NCBI RefSeq assembly: GCF_002115825.1
Contig: NZ_JFJZ01000040.1
Location: 1 to 44,686, forward strand
Reading direction: 5' to 3'
Source: Thalassospira sp. MCCC 1A01428
GTDB taxonomy: Bacteria; Pseudomonadota; Alphaproteobacteria; Rhodospirillales; Thalassospiraceae
Length of the DNA stretch: 44,686 bases
Position numbers and translations under genes: made by a program. Position 1 is the stretch's first letter, and each line of letters opens with the position of its first letter. The notes under the pieces were generated by a model, which saw only the letters and a program-made list of their open reading frames with translations, searched no databases and was not told the origin of the DNA. Of this stretch, positions 24,852 to 33,037 are shown in pieces.

Positions 24852-25289
24852 CTAACGCAGCAAAAATGTTGCCATCAACAACAACCCGGCAGCAAGGCCG
24901 CGTTGCCATTCAAACGGCTGTGCATTCATACCCAGCATTCCAAAACTATCGATCACAAGGGCGCATAATACCTGCCCCGACATGATCAGGGCAATCATGC
25001 TTGCTGTGCCCAGGCGGGGTGCCACAATGGTGGTCGCCGATAAAACAACACAACCACATAATCCACCGGCCCAGGCCCACCACGGAACATGCCCTGCCCC
25101 TGTCATACGCGGCAAACTGCCCAGCGACATAAACCCGGCAAGCGCTAAAATTAAAGTCAACACAAAACCGGAAAACGAGGCCGCCCACAGCGACGACCCC
25201 ATTAATTTAGCCAACCGCGCATTCATCGCCGCCTGCACAGGCAACATGACACCGGCTGAAAATGCCAATGCGGCATAAAACAGATACAT
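24852..25289 (-). CDS. YdcZ/DMT-type small membrane transporter
   Basis: A 145-aa protein with about five hydrophobic helices, typical of the YdcZ (DUF606) branch of the drug/metabolite transporter superfamily. Marks: PVQAAMNARLAKLMGSSLWA near the N-terminus and APRLGTASMIALIMSGQV in the middle. Such short proteins usually act as dimers. It lies 48 bp downstream of the alpha/beta hydrolase on the same strand, so it is probably in the TetR-controlled unit; it could export the hydrolase product or substrate, which is inference. Confidence 0.87.
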   Translation of the reverse strand: MYLFYAALAFSAGVMLPVQAAMNARLAKLMGSSLWAASFSGFVLTLILALAGFMSLGSLPRMTGAGHVPWWAWAGGLCGCVVLSATTIVAPRLGTASMIALIMSGQVLCALVIDSFGMLGMNAQPFEWQRGLAAGLLLMATFLLR

Positions 25290-25337
25290 GGGATTTTTCC
25301 ATCAAGAATGGTGTAAACGCACGGCAGGAAACGAATT

Positions 25338-26306
25338 TTACCCGCCGCAAATGCGCCAGAATTCGTCGAGATGCGCCACCAGTTCAGCCGGGCATTCTTC
25401 GGGCATATAATGTCCAACCCCGGCAAAAACGCCGCCCCGACAATCGATTGCAATTTGATTTAGGGTATTAAACAAAACCGCACCCACACCATATTGTGCA
25501 CCATAAGCCAATACCGGCATTGTCAGCGGGTCTTGCGCACGCTTACGCGATTGCGCCAGCCCTGCGTGTGAAAATGCCGTTTTGTAATATGCCAATGCGG
25601 CGCGCAAGGCCCCTGGCCGGGTGTTTACCCGCACATATTCATCCATTGTCGGACCATCAAAAACATGGCTTTGCACCGATTTGGCCGAAAAAAGCCAGGT
25701 CAAAAATGCCCGTTCACGCCCGGTAATTAAAATTTCCGGCAAATCATCCAACCGGTTAAAGGCAAAATGCCAGGTTTTAACGTTTACATCCTCGTCAGGA
25801 ATGCCTGCTGGCGGCGGAGGTGTTATTCCCGGCAAGGCCCCGTCAAAAACCGCCAGGCTACGCACGACATCAGGGTAATCTGCCGCCAGGGCATAGCCAA
25901 TCCAGGTGCCAATATCATGGCCAACAACATCAATCGGCCCTTCTGCCAAAACTTCTGTTTGGTGCAAAAATGCATAAATTTCACTGGCAATTGTCGCCAT
26001 GTCATATCCGGCAACGGGATGGTCTGAATCCCCCATGCCACGCGGGTCAATCGCAATTACCCTGCGTCCCTGCGCAACCAGTGTTTGCATCACAAATCGC
26101 CATGCAAACCAGCTTTGCGGCCAACCTGGAATTAACAAAACCGGCGCCCCCATCCCGCCATCAACATAATGCAGGGACACATCCTTTATCAGGGCCGTAT
26201 GCCGGTCAAAGACCTGCCAAAAACGCGGTGCATCAAAACCAGTTTCGTCACTACCCCAGGCTTTCGTCATTGCATTGCTCTTAAAAACTTCATTCTGTTT
26301 TGTCAT
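25338..26306 (-). CDS. alpha/beta hydrolase, epoxide-hydrolase/dehalogenase-like
   Basis: About 322 aa. An alpha/beta-hydrolase with an aspartate nucleophile: VVGHDIGTWIGYALA (nucleophile elbow GHDIG, about residue 120), oxyanion region LIPGWPQSWFAW, and the catalytic histidine in GVGHYMPEECP. Aspartate at the elbow places it with epoxide hydrolases and haloalkane or fluoroacetate dehalogenases rather than esterases. ATG 26306 is chosen because AGGAA lies six bases upstream; the ATG at 26312 directly abuts that site. The operator-like palindrome at 26326-26359 sits immediately upstream, and the TetR gene 61 bp away is the probable regulator. Confidence 0.9.
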   Translation of the reverse strand: MTKQNEVFKSNAMTKAWGSDETGFDAPRFWQVFDRHTALIKDVSLHYVDGGMGAPVLLIPGWPQSWFAWRFVMQTLVAQGRRVIAIDPRGMGDSDHPVAGYDMATIASEIYAFLHQTEVLAEGPIDVVGHDIGTWIGYALAADYPDVVRSLAVFDGALPGITPPPPAGIPDEDVNVKTWHFAFNRLDDLPEILITGRERAFLTWLFSAKSVQSHVFDGPTMDEYVRVNTRPGALRAALAYYKTAFSHAGLAQSRKRAQDPLTMPVLAYGAQYGVGAVLFNTLNQIAIDCRGGVFAGVGHYMPEECPAELVAHLDEFWRICGG

Positions 26307-26325
26307 TTTCATTTCCTGTTACAAA

Positions 26326-26359
26326 GGTTATTTTGGAAATAAACATTTCCAAAATAACC
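26326..26359. promoter_or_regulatory. TetR operator candidate before the hydrolase
   Basis: GGTTATTTTGGAAAT (26326-26340), AAAC, ATTTCCAAAATAACC (26345-26359): a perfect 15-bp inverted repeat around a GGAAA-N6-TTTCC core (26335-26350). The same core recurs at 26998-27013 before tetR. It also could form a hairpin in mRNA after tetR, but no T-run follows it on the minus strand. Confidence 0.75.
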
Positions 26360-26367
26360 AAAAAAAA

Positions 26368-26985
26368 TCACACCAGCATTTTTAATGCTTGCGAAATCAT
26401 CTGTTGCATGGCCGCCAATGAATAGCCGCCCTTGCCAACAACCCGCATTCCCTGGATCAGGCACAGCAACATGGTTGCAGTACTCGCCGGGGCAATATCC
26501 TTACGAACAGACCCGTCGTTCTGGCCTTTTATAATCAGGTCAGCAAATCGCTTTTCGTAACTGGAAAGCTGGCCTTCAATACGTCTGGCGATGTTTTCAT
26601 CATTGCTTGCAAGTTCAACATTACTTGCCACCACCAAACAGCCAAGCTGCCCAACCTTGCCCGATGCCAATTCGGCATAAACCTGTAATATCGCGGCAAT
26701 TTCGTCATAACCGGTTGCAAACCCGGTTGTTTTTTGCGCCATTTCTTGCTGGCGTAATGCAATATACCGGTTCAATGCCGCCATAAAAATGGCCTGCTTG
26801 TCGGGAAAGGCCTTGTACAGGCTGCCTGCCGAAACCTTCATCGCGGCGGCCAGGTCACTAACCGATACCCCGTGAAACCCCTTTTGAGTGAAAACGGCAA
26901 TGGCCCCGTCAAGGGCAGCGTCAATGTCAAATTCACGCGGGCGACCGCGCTGACCCGCTGTAAGCGATGAGGTTTTATTTGTCAT
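26368..26985 (-). CDS. TetR/AcrR-family transcriptional regulator
   Basis: A 205-aa TetR protein. The N-terminal helix-turn-helix spans about residues 22-65 (GFHGVSVSDLAAAMKVSAGS, then LYKAFPDKQAIF). The C-terminal ligand domain includes GQLGCLVVASNVELA, as in the AcrR branch with TetR_C-type domains that sense hydrophobic or electrophilic compounds. The ATG at 26985 lacks a Shine-Dalgarno sequence; its predicted promoter ends six bases upstream, suggesting a leaderless message. It probably represses itself and the downstream hydrolase and YdcZ-type gene through shared GGAAA-N6-TTTCC sites. Confidence 0.92.
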   Translation of the reverse strand: MTNKTSSLTAGQRGRPREFDIDAALDGAIAVFTQKGFHGVSVSDLAAAMKVSAGSLYKAFPDKQAIFMAALNRYIALRQQEMAQKTTGFATGYDEIAAILQVYAELASGKVGQLGCLVVASNVELASNDENIARRIEGQLSSYEKRFADLIIKGQNDGSVRKDIAPASTATMLLCLIQGMRVVGKGGYSLAAMQQMISQALKMLV

Positions 26986-26991
26986 GCACCG

Positions 26992-27020
26992 TATTTAGGA
27001 AACATTTATTTCCAAATCAA
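26992..27020 (-). promoter_or_regulatory. tetR promoter with embedded operator
   Basis: On the minus strand TTGATT (27015-27020), 17 bp, TAAATA (26992-26997). The spacer is almost entirely the dyad GGAAA-N6-TTTCC (26998-27013), identical in core to the site before the hydrolase. Repressor bound here would block RNA polymerase directly. Only six bases separate the -10 box and the ATG at 26985. Confidence 0.65.
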
Positions 27021-27071
27021 GCGTAAAATACAGTACCTTCATTCTTTGCTCTTATGTGATTGAATTTAAAA

Positions 27072-27103
27072 CAAACGGGCATGTCCCCAGACATACCCGT
27101 TTG
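27072..27103 (-). terminator. terminator beyond the histidine kinase gene
   Basis: CAAACGGG-c-ATGTC, loop CCCA, GACAT-a-CCCGTTTG (27072-27103), a 13-bp stem with one mismatch, followed on the minus strand by TTTTAAATT. It lies about 120 bp past the kinase stop. The sequence between (27104-27222) contains no gene I can support. Confidence 0.7.
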
Positions 27104-27222
27104 CACCATTACCGTCTGGAAACTCGCCGGATATCAATTCAAATCGCGACGATTCTTTCCTGAAATGCCAATCAAAATCGTAAATGCAGCCATTTGAAAA
27201 TCCCGGGCAGTATCTTGTCCGC

Positions 27223-30200
27223 CTAGATTGGCTGGTTTCCGCCCTCTTTGTAAAATCCGGTCAATATCCGCACAACATGCTCAAGGTCAATTGGCTTGCT
27301 GATATGGTCGTTCATACCTGCCCCAAGGCAATCGGCCCGATCTGAAAGGGATGCATTTCCTGTCATGGCAATGATGGGCAAGTCAGCCTGTTTTTTAAAT
27401 TTACGAATAATCCGCGTGGCTTCAAGCCCATCCATAACCGGCATCTGCACATCCATAATCACAACGTCATAGGTCTTATCTATATCCAATGCTTTTTGAA
27501 CACCTTCCGCCCCGCTATTGGCCAAATCCACCAGCGCCCCTTCACTTCCCAAAAGCTCACTTGCGACAAAACGGTTAATTTCGTTGTCTTCAACCACAAG
27601 CAATTTCATCCCCTGCAATCGCTTCATCGGCTCGGGCACTGCCAGCGCTGACGAAGTTTCATCACTATCTGTGCCGGCATATTCAGCCAACACCTGCCCT
27701 AACTGCTTATATGAGAAGGGTTTATGCAGGTATTTATACAGCCCCGAAAATTTTTGCAGATCAAATTTGCTATCATCGCGCACCAGCGAAATAACGCCCA
27801 AACCATGCTCTGCGCCCTGGTCTATAGCCATTTGCAGCTTTAAAACATCACCATCAGGCAGGCGGAATTCATCGATAACAACCGTGCGCACAGCCCCCAT
27901 TTCAACAGGTTTTGTCATCTCGTTCTCAAACTCGGCAACAGATGAAATGACAAAAACCTCGTAGCCCATTTTACGGATTAAATCGGCGTAAACAGCACTG
28001 CTATGTGCCTGTGATGCAAACAGCATAACCGATACATCTGGCCGTGGTGCCAGCACCGTTGCAACATCCACACCCCCGTCAGATGGCACATCAAACTTCA
28101 GTTCGAAAACAAATTTGCTGCCCTGCCCCAAAACACTTTCAACAGTAATTTGACCACCCAGCAACGATACCAGGCGATCACAAATCACCAGCCCCAACCC
28201 CGTTCCGCCAAATTCCCGCGATGTGGATGTTTCTGCCTGCGTAAAACCGGTAAACAACCGTGCCAGCTGATCCCGTGAAATGCCAATTCCAGTGTCCTCG
28301 ACACAAAAACCCAGCATACAACTTTCGCTGTCTTTGGGACCGAGCTGGGAAACGGAAACCCGCACAAATCCGTGTTTCGTAAATTTTAGCACATTTCCTG
28401 CAAGGTTAATCAGGATTTGACGAAGCCTTAGACTATCGCCTTTCAAAAGCGGTGAAATACCCGGATCAATGTCAAAAACAATATCGACATCCTTACTTTG
28501 ATTGGACCCGTATAATATGGCGCCAAGATCATGAAAAAGCTCGATAAGGTCAAACTCGTGAATATCAATTTCCAGCTTGTCAGCCTCGATTTTTGAATAA
28601 TCAAGAATATCATTCAACAAACCCAGCAAAGCCTTCGCCGCACCGTGCGCCTTGCCCAGAAAGTCGCGCTGCCGGTCGCTAAGCTCGGTTTGCTGGGTAA
28701 GCTGTAACATCCCCAGAATGGCATTCATGGGCGTGCGAATTTCGTGGCTCATATTGGCAAGGAAATTAGACTTGGCAACACTGGCCTTGTCTGCATTTTC
28801 CTGGGCCTGATGCAACAGGTCTTCCCGGTGTTTCTGGTCGGTAATATCGCGGTTAAAGCCCGTTATCCGTATTGCATTTCCATTCACGTCGCGTTCAACA
28901 TTGGCACCCGCCTGAATGAACCGTGTATCGCCCGGTGAGGGAATAATGCGAAAAACAACATCGAAATCATCTGTCCCCCCGATCACAGCCTGCAACCTGT
29001 CTGTCAGTTCCCCCACTTCATCAGGATGCACTTTGGAACGCCAGTGCTCATAGCCAATGCCCGCTTCCTTTAAGGAAACCGGATAGCCGTAAATCGAATA
29101 CATCTGATCGTTCCATATGAGCGAATTATCGCCAATCTCCCACGACCATACGCCCATTTCGGCCACATCTGCGGCCATTTGCAACTGGTCCCGGACCGCC
29201 TCAAGCTGCCGCCCGAAATTTCGTTGTTCGGTAACATCTGTTGATACACACAAAAATCCCCTACGCACGCCGTTATCATCGCGAATTTCTGAAATAACCG
29301 TCGATGCCGTAAATTCACTTCCATCCGCGCGAACCTGGGTCCAGTCCCTGATCGTTGTCGCCCCGTTGCGCGGCTCAAAGAACAAAACATCCCCCGTCTG
29401 CACCCCGGCACATGCAATATCGGGCATTTCCTTGGCATATTTTTCCAATTCCGCATCTTTAAAAAATGCCTGTAACGAAACAGACCCGACAACATCATTT
29501 TCACGACACCGCAAAAGGTTTTCCGCCCCCGAATTGAAGACCCTGATGATGCCATTTTTGTCCGTCGCAATGATCGAAATTTCAGTCGCCGCGTGCAAAA
29601 GACTCAGAAGAAGCGAGTTCACATTTGTTAATTCGGTTGTCCGCAAGGCGATCTCTTTTTCCAGATGAAGGTTCATCTCGCTAATGCGTTTCCGGGCCTC
29701 CTTCTGGATCGTAAAGTCGCGCATGGTTTTAGATGAACCGATGACCTTTCCAGTTGGCGAAAGAATGGGCGAAATGGTGACGAACACCTCAATCATCCGC
29801 CCGTCCCGGTGCAAACGTTGCGTTTCAAAATTCTCAACGTCATCACCTTGTTCCAGGCGTTCTTTGATCGTTATTTCTTCGTTTCGCAAAAAATCCGGCA
29901 CCAGAAAATCGGCAAAAATCCTGCCAATGGCATCTTCCTGGCTATAGCCAAACAATCTGGTTGCACCCGGGTTCCAACTGGTAATCACACCATTAAGGTC
30001 CTGGCCAATAACAGCATCAAACGAACTTTCAACAATAGATGCCAGTTCAGATCGCTGCTTGGCAATTTCGCGCCTGTTGCGCTGGCTCATCGAAACAACA
30101 GCCACAAGAAAGGCCAACGCAATACTGCCAACCGTCCCGCTAATCAGAACAATCTGGGGCGGAAACCGGTTTAAATTATCAATAAATTTTGCCCGGGGTG

Positions 30201-31086
30201 CCAGATTGACCAACCAGTTTCTGCCAAAAATACTGATATTGCCAATGGTCGCATATTCACGTTCATATGTGCTGGCTTCATCCATATTGGCAAAAAAACG
30301 TGCCGGATTTTCCGGGTCGGTAACGTCTGAAAGGGTAACGCTAAATAAATCGTCATTAAGATGAAGATCGGCAAGAACCTCTTCCATCAGCAAAGGGGCA
30401 TAACTCCAGCCAAAAGTGGCGGCAATTCTTTGTTCCGGGGTTAACACCGGCATGCCGGGCCGATAAATGGGCATCAATATCAAAAATGATTGCTGCGGGT
30501 TCCCGGTTGCCTGCACCAGTGTAATTGGCCCGGTTAACTGAACGCGCCCCGTTACCATTGCTTCATAAGCAGCCGTTCGCCGGTTTGTCTCCGAACCAAT
30601 ATCAAGCCCAACCGCCTCTGCATTGCGCTCAACCGGTTCAATATATTGAATAATATAACGTTCTTCGGTATGTGGATTTAATTGGCGAACGGCAAATCCC
30701 GGCGCGCCATCCTTTCGTGCCTGTTCAACAAAAACAGCCTCATCTTCGGGAAGGACCCGCCTGATAAAGCCAAATCCACGCGCGCCAGGAAATTCATCGT
30801 CCACGTCACGTGTTTTGCTGTAAGCTGCAAATTTCTGGCGTGTGATCCCGTTTTCACCTGCCGTCAGAATCGTTCCACGGGCACCGCGCAACCCGTATTG
30901 GTAAAGCGTAATACGCTCTATAATACTGCCCGTCAGCAATTGTGACGTCTCGGCAACGGCCGATACAATATGGTTCCGGTTGCTATCACTTAACTTCCAT
31001 GTTCCGCCAACTGTCAGCAGCAACCCGGCAAGTAATGTCGCAATTACAATAACGTTCGGCTTGTGCCAATGCAGTTTTGTTTTCAT
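27223..31086 (-). CDS. CHASE-PAS hybrid sensor histidine kinase
   Basis: A 1287-aa inner-membrane kinase. Order: TM (about 10-28), periplasmic CHASE domain (about 60-260, FPGARGFGFIRRVLPEDEA), TM (about 312-335), three PAS domains (starting near 348, 485 and 640), HisKA with the phospho-accepting histidine in NMSHEIRTPMNAILG (about 781), HATPase with EFGGTGLGL, a first receiver-like domain (about 1020-1135) and a true receiver (about 1160-1280) with the acceptor aspartate in VVIMDVQMPVMDG (about 1211). The first receiver-like segment lacks the acidic pocket and reads VMLFASQAHSS, so it is a pseudo-receiver. CHASE domains sense small extracellular molecules; the ligand is unknown. No cognate response regulator is adjacent, so output may go through a distant phosphotransfer protein. 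Confidence 0.93.
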   Translation of the reverse strand: MKTKLHWHKPNVIVIATLLAGLLLTVGGTWKLSDSNRNHIVSAVAETSQLLTGSIIERITLYQYGLRGARGTILTAGENGITRQKFAAYSKTRDVDDEFPGARGFGFIRRVLPEDEAVFVEQARKDGAPGFAVRQLNPHTEERYIIQYIEPVERNAEAVGLDIGSETNRRTAAYEAMVTGRVQLTGPITLVQATGNPQQSFLILMPIYRPGMPVLTPEQRIAATFGWSYAPLLMEEVLADLHLNDDLFSVTLSDVTDPENPARFFANMDEASTYEREYATIGNISIFGRNWLVNLAPRAKFIDNLNRFPPQIVLISGTVGSIALAFLVAVVSMSQRNRREIAKQRSELASIVESSFDAVIGQDLNGVITSWNPGATRLFGYSQEDAIGRIFADFLVPDFLRNEEITIKERLEQGDDVENFETQRLHRDGRMIEVFVTISPILSPTGKVIGSSKTMRDFTIQKEARKRISEMNLHLEKEIALRTTELTNVNSLLLSLLHAATEISIIATDKNGIIRVFNSGAENLLRCRENDVVGSVSLQAFFKDAELEKYAKEMPDIACAGVQTGDVLFFEPRNGATTIRDWTQVRADGSEFTASTVISEIRDDNGVRRGFLCVSTDVTEQRNFGRQLEAVRDQLQMAADVAEMGVWSWEIGDNSLIWNDQMYSIYGYPVSLKEAGIGYEHWRSKVHPDEVGELTDRLQAVIGGTDDFDVVFRIIPSPGDTRFIQAGANVERDVNGNAIRITGFNRDITDQKHREDLLHQAQENADKASVAKSNFLANMSHEIRTPMNAILGMLQLTQQTELSDRQRDFLGKAHGAAKALLGLLNDILDYSKIEADKLEIDIHEFDLIELFHDLGAILYGSNQSKDVDIVFDIDPGISPLLKGDSLRLRQILINLAGNVLKFTKHGFVRVSVSQLGPKDSESCMLGFCVEDTGIGISRDQLARLFTGFTQAETSTSREFGGTGLGLVICDRLVSLLGGQITVESVLGQGSKFVFELKFDVPSDGGVDVATVLAPRPDVSVMLFASQAHSSAVYADLIRKMGYEVFVISSVAEFENEMTKPVEMGAVRTVVIDEFRLPDGDVLKLQMAIDQGAEHGLGVISLVRDDSKFDLQKFSGLYKYLHKPFSYKQLGQVLAEYAGTDSDETSSALAVPEPMKRLQGMKLLVVEDNEINRFVASELLGSEGALVDLANSGAEGVQKALDIDKTYDVVIMDVQMPVMDGLEATRIIRKFKKQADLPIIAMTGNASLSDRADCLGAGMNDHISKPIDLEHVVRILTGFYKEGGNQPI

Positions 31087-31216
31087 TCGCCCACCCTGAT
31101 GGCACCAGATACTTCACTACATTGTTAAATTGGCCCTGACCGCTACGCTTTAAAGTCCCGAAACTTTAATTCTGCCGGTTTACCTTGCCGTCATTGCCAC
31201 AAAGACATGAACGCAA

Positions 31217-31245
31217 AAACGGGCCTGCACATGACAGGCCCGTTT
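31217..31245 (-). terminator. intrinsic terminator of the lysine dehydrogenase-like gene
   Basis: AAACGGGCCTG (31217-31227), 7-nt loop, CAGGCCCGTTT (31235-31245). On the minus strand the stem is followed by a TTTTT run, and it starts 24 bp past the stop codon. Good intrinsic terminator. Confidence 0.88.
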
Positions 31246-31269
31246 CCAAATACATATCGCTGGGATTAA

Positions 31270-32352
31270 TCAACCTTCGTGCTGAAAATACCGGCCAAAC
31301 CGGTTCCCCAGAAAATCATTCAGGGCAACCTGTTCTTGCTGGATATATCCTTTGCCCGGCAGCGTCCCGGTCAGAACCATATCCATTACCGCACACAGAC
31401 CTGCCGATGTCGTCACCTGAATGGCCGACCAGTCGCGCGGGCCAATTCTGGTGCCATGCACCTTGCGAATAAAGTTTTCCTCACACAGATACCCGTCGCG
31501 TTCCCCAACCGCATCGGCAAAGATCACAATGACATCCTGGCTGGTGATCGGCAGGGATTTTTCAAAAATATCTTTCATCAGTTCCGGGCGTTGACCTAAT
31601 GCCAGATCTTCGATCAGAATTTTCAAAATTTCCTGATGCCCGGGATAACGCACGGTTTTATAGTCCAGGCTGTCGACCTTACCCTCAAGCATGTCACACA
31701 GCGCGCCAACACCGCCCGATGTGTTAAACGCTTCATATTCGGTGCCATCAATGGTGAAGCGTTCATAACCTTCCAATGGCAGAACCTCGATACGTTTGCC
31801 TTTATGAATGGCTTCACACGGGTTCAGATATTCATTAATCAAGCCATCGGTTGACCATGTGAGGTTATATTTCAAACGGTTGGTCGGGTTTTGCGGCAAT
31901 GCCCCAACGCGCAAACGCAAGCTGCGTACCTTATCAAACCGCTTGAACAAATCGTGGGCCGCAATCGAAATAAAGCCCGGGGCCAAACCACATTGCGGCA
32001 CGAAAGCACCATCCGCACCCTTTGAAATTTCCCGAATGGCACGGGTCGTTTCAACATCTTCGGTAACATCAAAATAAGATGCACCAATGTCGCGCGCCAC
32101 ACGGGCAATCGCGACGTTCAAATAAAACGGGCATGTCGACAAAATCGCATCATGGCCGTTTGCAACGTCGCGCAAGGCGGCTTCGTCGGTTACATCAACT
32201 TTCACCAGTTTTGCCGCCCCATCCGGTGCGCAAACTTCCAGCATCTGGCCGTTTGCATCGGCAAGCGTCACCGAATAGTCGCCACTTTCATGCAACATAA
32301 CCGAAACGATACGACCAATTTTGCCCGCACCCAGAACTAAAACTTTTTTCAT
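31270..32352 (-). CDS. saccharopine dehydrogenase-family / lysine 6-dehydrogenase-like enzyme
   Basis: About 360 aa. An N-terminal Rossmann fold (VLVLGAGKIGRIVSVML) is followed by the saccharopine-dehydrogenase-type catalytic domain: PQCGLAPGFISIAAHDLF, EAFNTSGGVGALCDM, KTVRYPGHQEILKIL. The last two segments resemble bacterial L-lysine 6-dehydrogenase, so oxidation or reductive coupling on the lysine side chain is the best guess; saccharopine or carboxynorspermidine dehydrogenase are alternatives. ATG 32352 is preferred because GGGAG lies six bases upstream; ATG 32358 abuts that site. It is divergent from an Lrp-type regulator, 160 bp away, the usual arrangement for amino-acid catabolism genes. 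Confidence 0.87.
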   Translation of the reverse strand: MKKVLVLGAGKIGRIVSVMLHESGDYSVTLADANGQMLEVCAPDGAAKLVKVDVTDEAALRDVANGHDAILSTCPFYLNVAIARVARDIGASYFDVTEDVETTRAIREISKGADGAFVPQCGLAPGFISIAAHDLFKRFDKVRSLRLRVGALPQNPTNRLKYNLTWSTDGLINEYLNPCEAIHKGKRIEVLPLEGYERFTIDGTEYEAFNTSGGVGALCDMLEGKVDSLDYKTVRYPGHQEILKILIEDLALGQRPELMKDIFEKSLPITSQDVIVIFADAVGERDGYLCEENFIRKVHGTRIGPRDWSAIQVTTSAGLCAVMDMVLTGTLPGKGYIQQEQVALNDFLGNRFGRYFQHEG

Positions 32353-32484
32353 TGCCATCTCCCGATAGGATTTTGCCGCCTGAAACAGCGATCATGGATC
32401 GTTGGGTTTGAATAATTTCAATCTTTGAATGCTCTGCCACTGGACTGCCGGAAACAACCCGGCAATACTGTCAATTCGTAATAA

Positions 32485-32507
32485 TTAACCATCATTTTAA
32501 TGGGTAA
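32485..32507. promoter_or_regulatory. imperfect dyad between the lysine enzyme and lrp-like genes
   Basis: TTAACCAT (32485-32492), 7 bp, ATGGGTAA (32500-32507): 7 of 8 positions pair. It ends five bases before the TTG start of the Lrp-like gene, in a strongly AT-rich part of the divergent promoter. AT-rich imperfect dyads are typical of Lrp/AsnC sites; binding is inferred. Confidence 0.4.
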
Positions 32508-32512
32508 ATCCG

Positions 32513-32959
32513 TTGAAACGTCAGCTTGATGATATCGACCGCCGCCTGATCGCCCGCCTGCAACAGGATGCCCGCCTTCCAACCGCCGCCCTTGCCCGCG
32601 ATGTTGGACTGTCACGCAGTGCCGTTCAGGAACGGCTGGAGCGATTGCAAAAAAGCCAGATCATTCGTGGATATTCCGTAATTCTGGGGGAAGAAGCCCG
32701 CCCTCGCCTGCTGGCCGAGGTAATGATCCAGGTTGAACCGCAAAAATCGGCGGGCGTTGTTGGCGCGTTGCAAAAAATACCCGGCTGCATCCGCTGCCTT
32801 GCCATTTCCGGTGAATTTGACCTGATCGCCGAAATTTGTGCCGATACTCCCGAAGAACTCGATCAGATGCTGGACCGGATCGGAACATTAGGCGGGATCA
32901 AACGCACATCAAGTTCAATTATACTATCAACCAAGTTTGATCGCCGCCAATCACCTTAA
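32513..32959 (+). CDS. Lrp/AsnC-family transcriptional regulator
   Basis: A 148-aa Lrp-type protein: N-terminal helix-turn-helix (LDDIDRRLIARLQQDARLP, then VGLSRSAVQERLERLQ) and a C-terminal RAM/AsnC ligand domain (CIRCLAISGEFDLIAEICAD). The start must be TTG at 32513, because an in-frame stop lies at 32498 and no ATG or GTG comes before the helix-turn-helix; GGGTAA is a weak ribosome site. It is divergent from the lysine dehydrogenase-like gene and probably activates it with the amino acid as ligand, as in other Lrp-paired catabolic enzymes. Confidence 0.9.
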   Translation: MKRQLDDIDRRLIARLQQDARLPTAALARDVGLSRSAVQERLERLQKSQIIRGYSVILGEEARPRLLAEVMIQVEPQKSAGVVGALQKIPGCIRCLAISGEFDLIAEICADTPEELDQMLDRIGTLGGIKRTSSSIILSTKFDRRQSP

Positions 32960-33037
32960 ACCATTCCCATTGGTCGCCAAACACAATAGAATTAAGCAAT
33001 AATTTCCCGCTTTCGATCATGCCAGGGCTATTGATAC

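Noticed and set aside
26326..26359. 34-bp palindrome as a Rho-independent terminator of tetR
   Set aside because: No T-run follows it on the minus strand, and its core recurs in the tetR promoter, so an operator explains it better.
27104..27222. 19-codon peptide MAAFTILIGISGKNRRDLN between the kinase stop and its terminator
   Set aside because: No ribosome site and too short to judge; probably untranslated 3' sequence.
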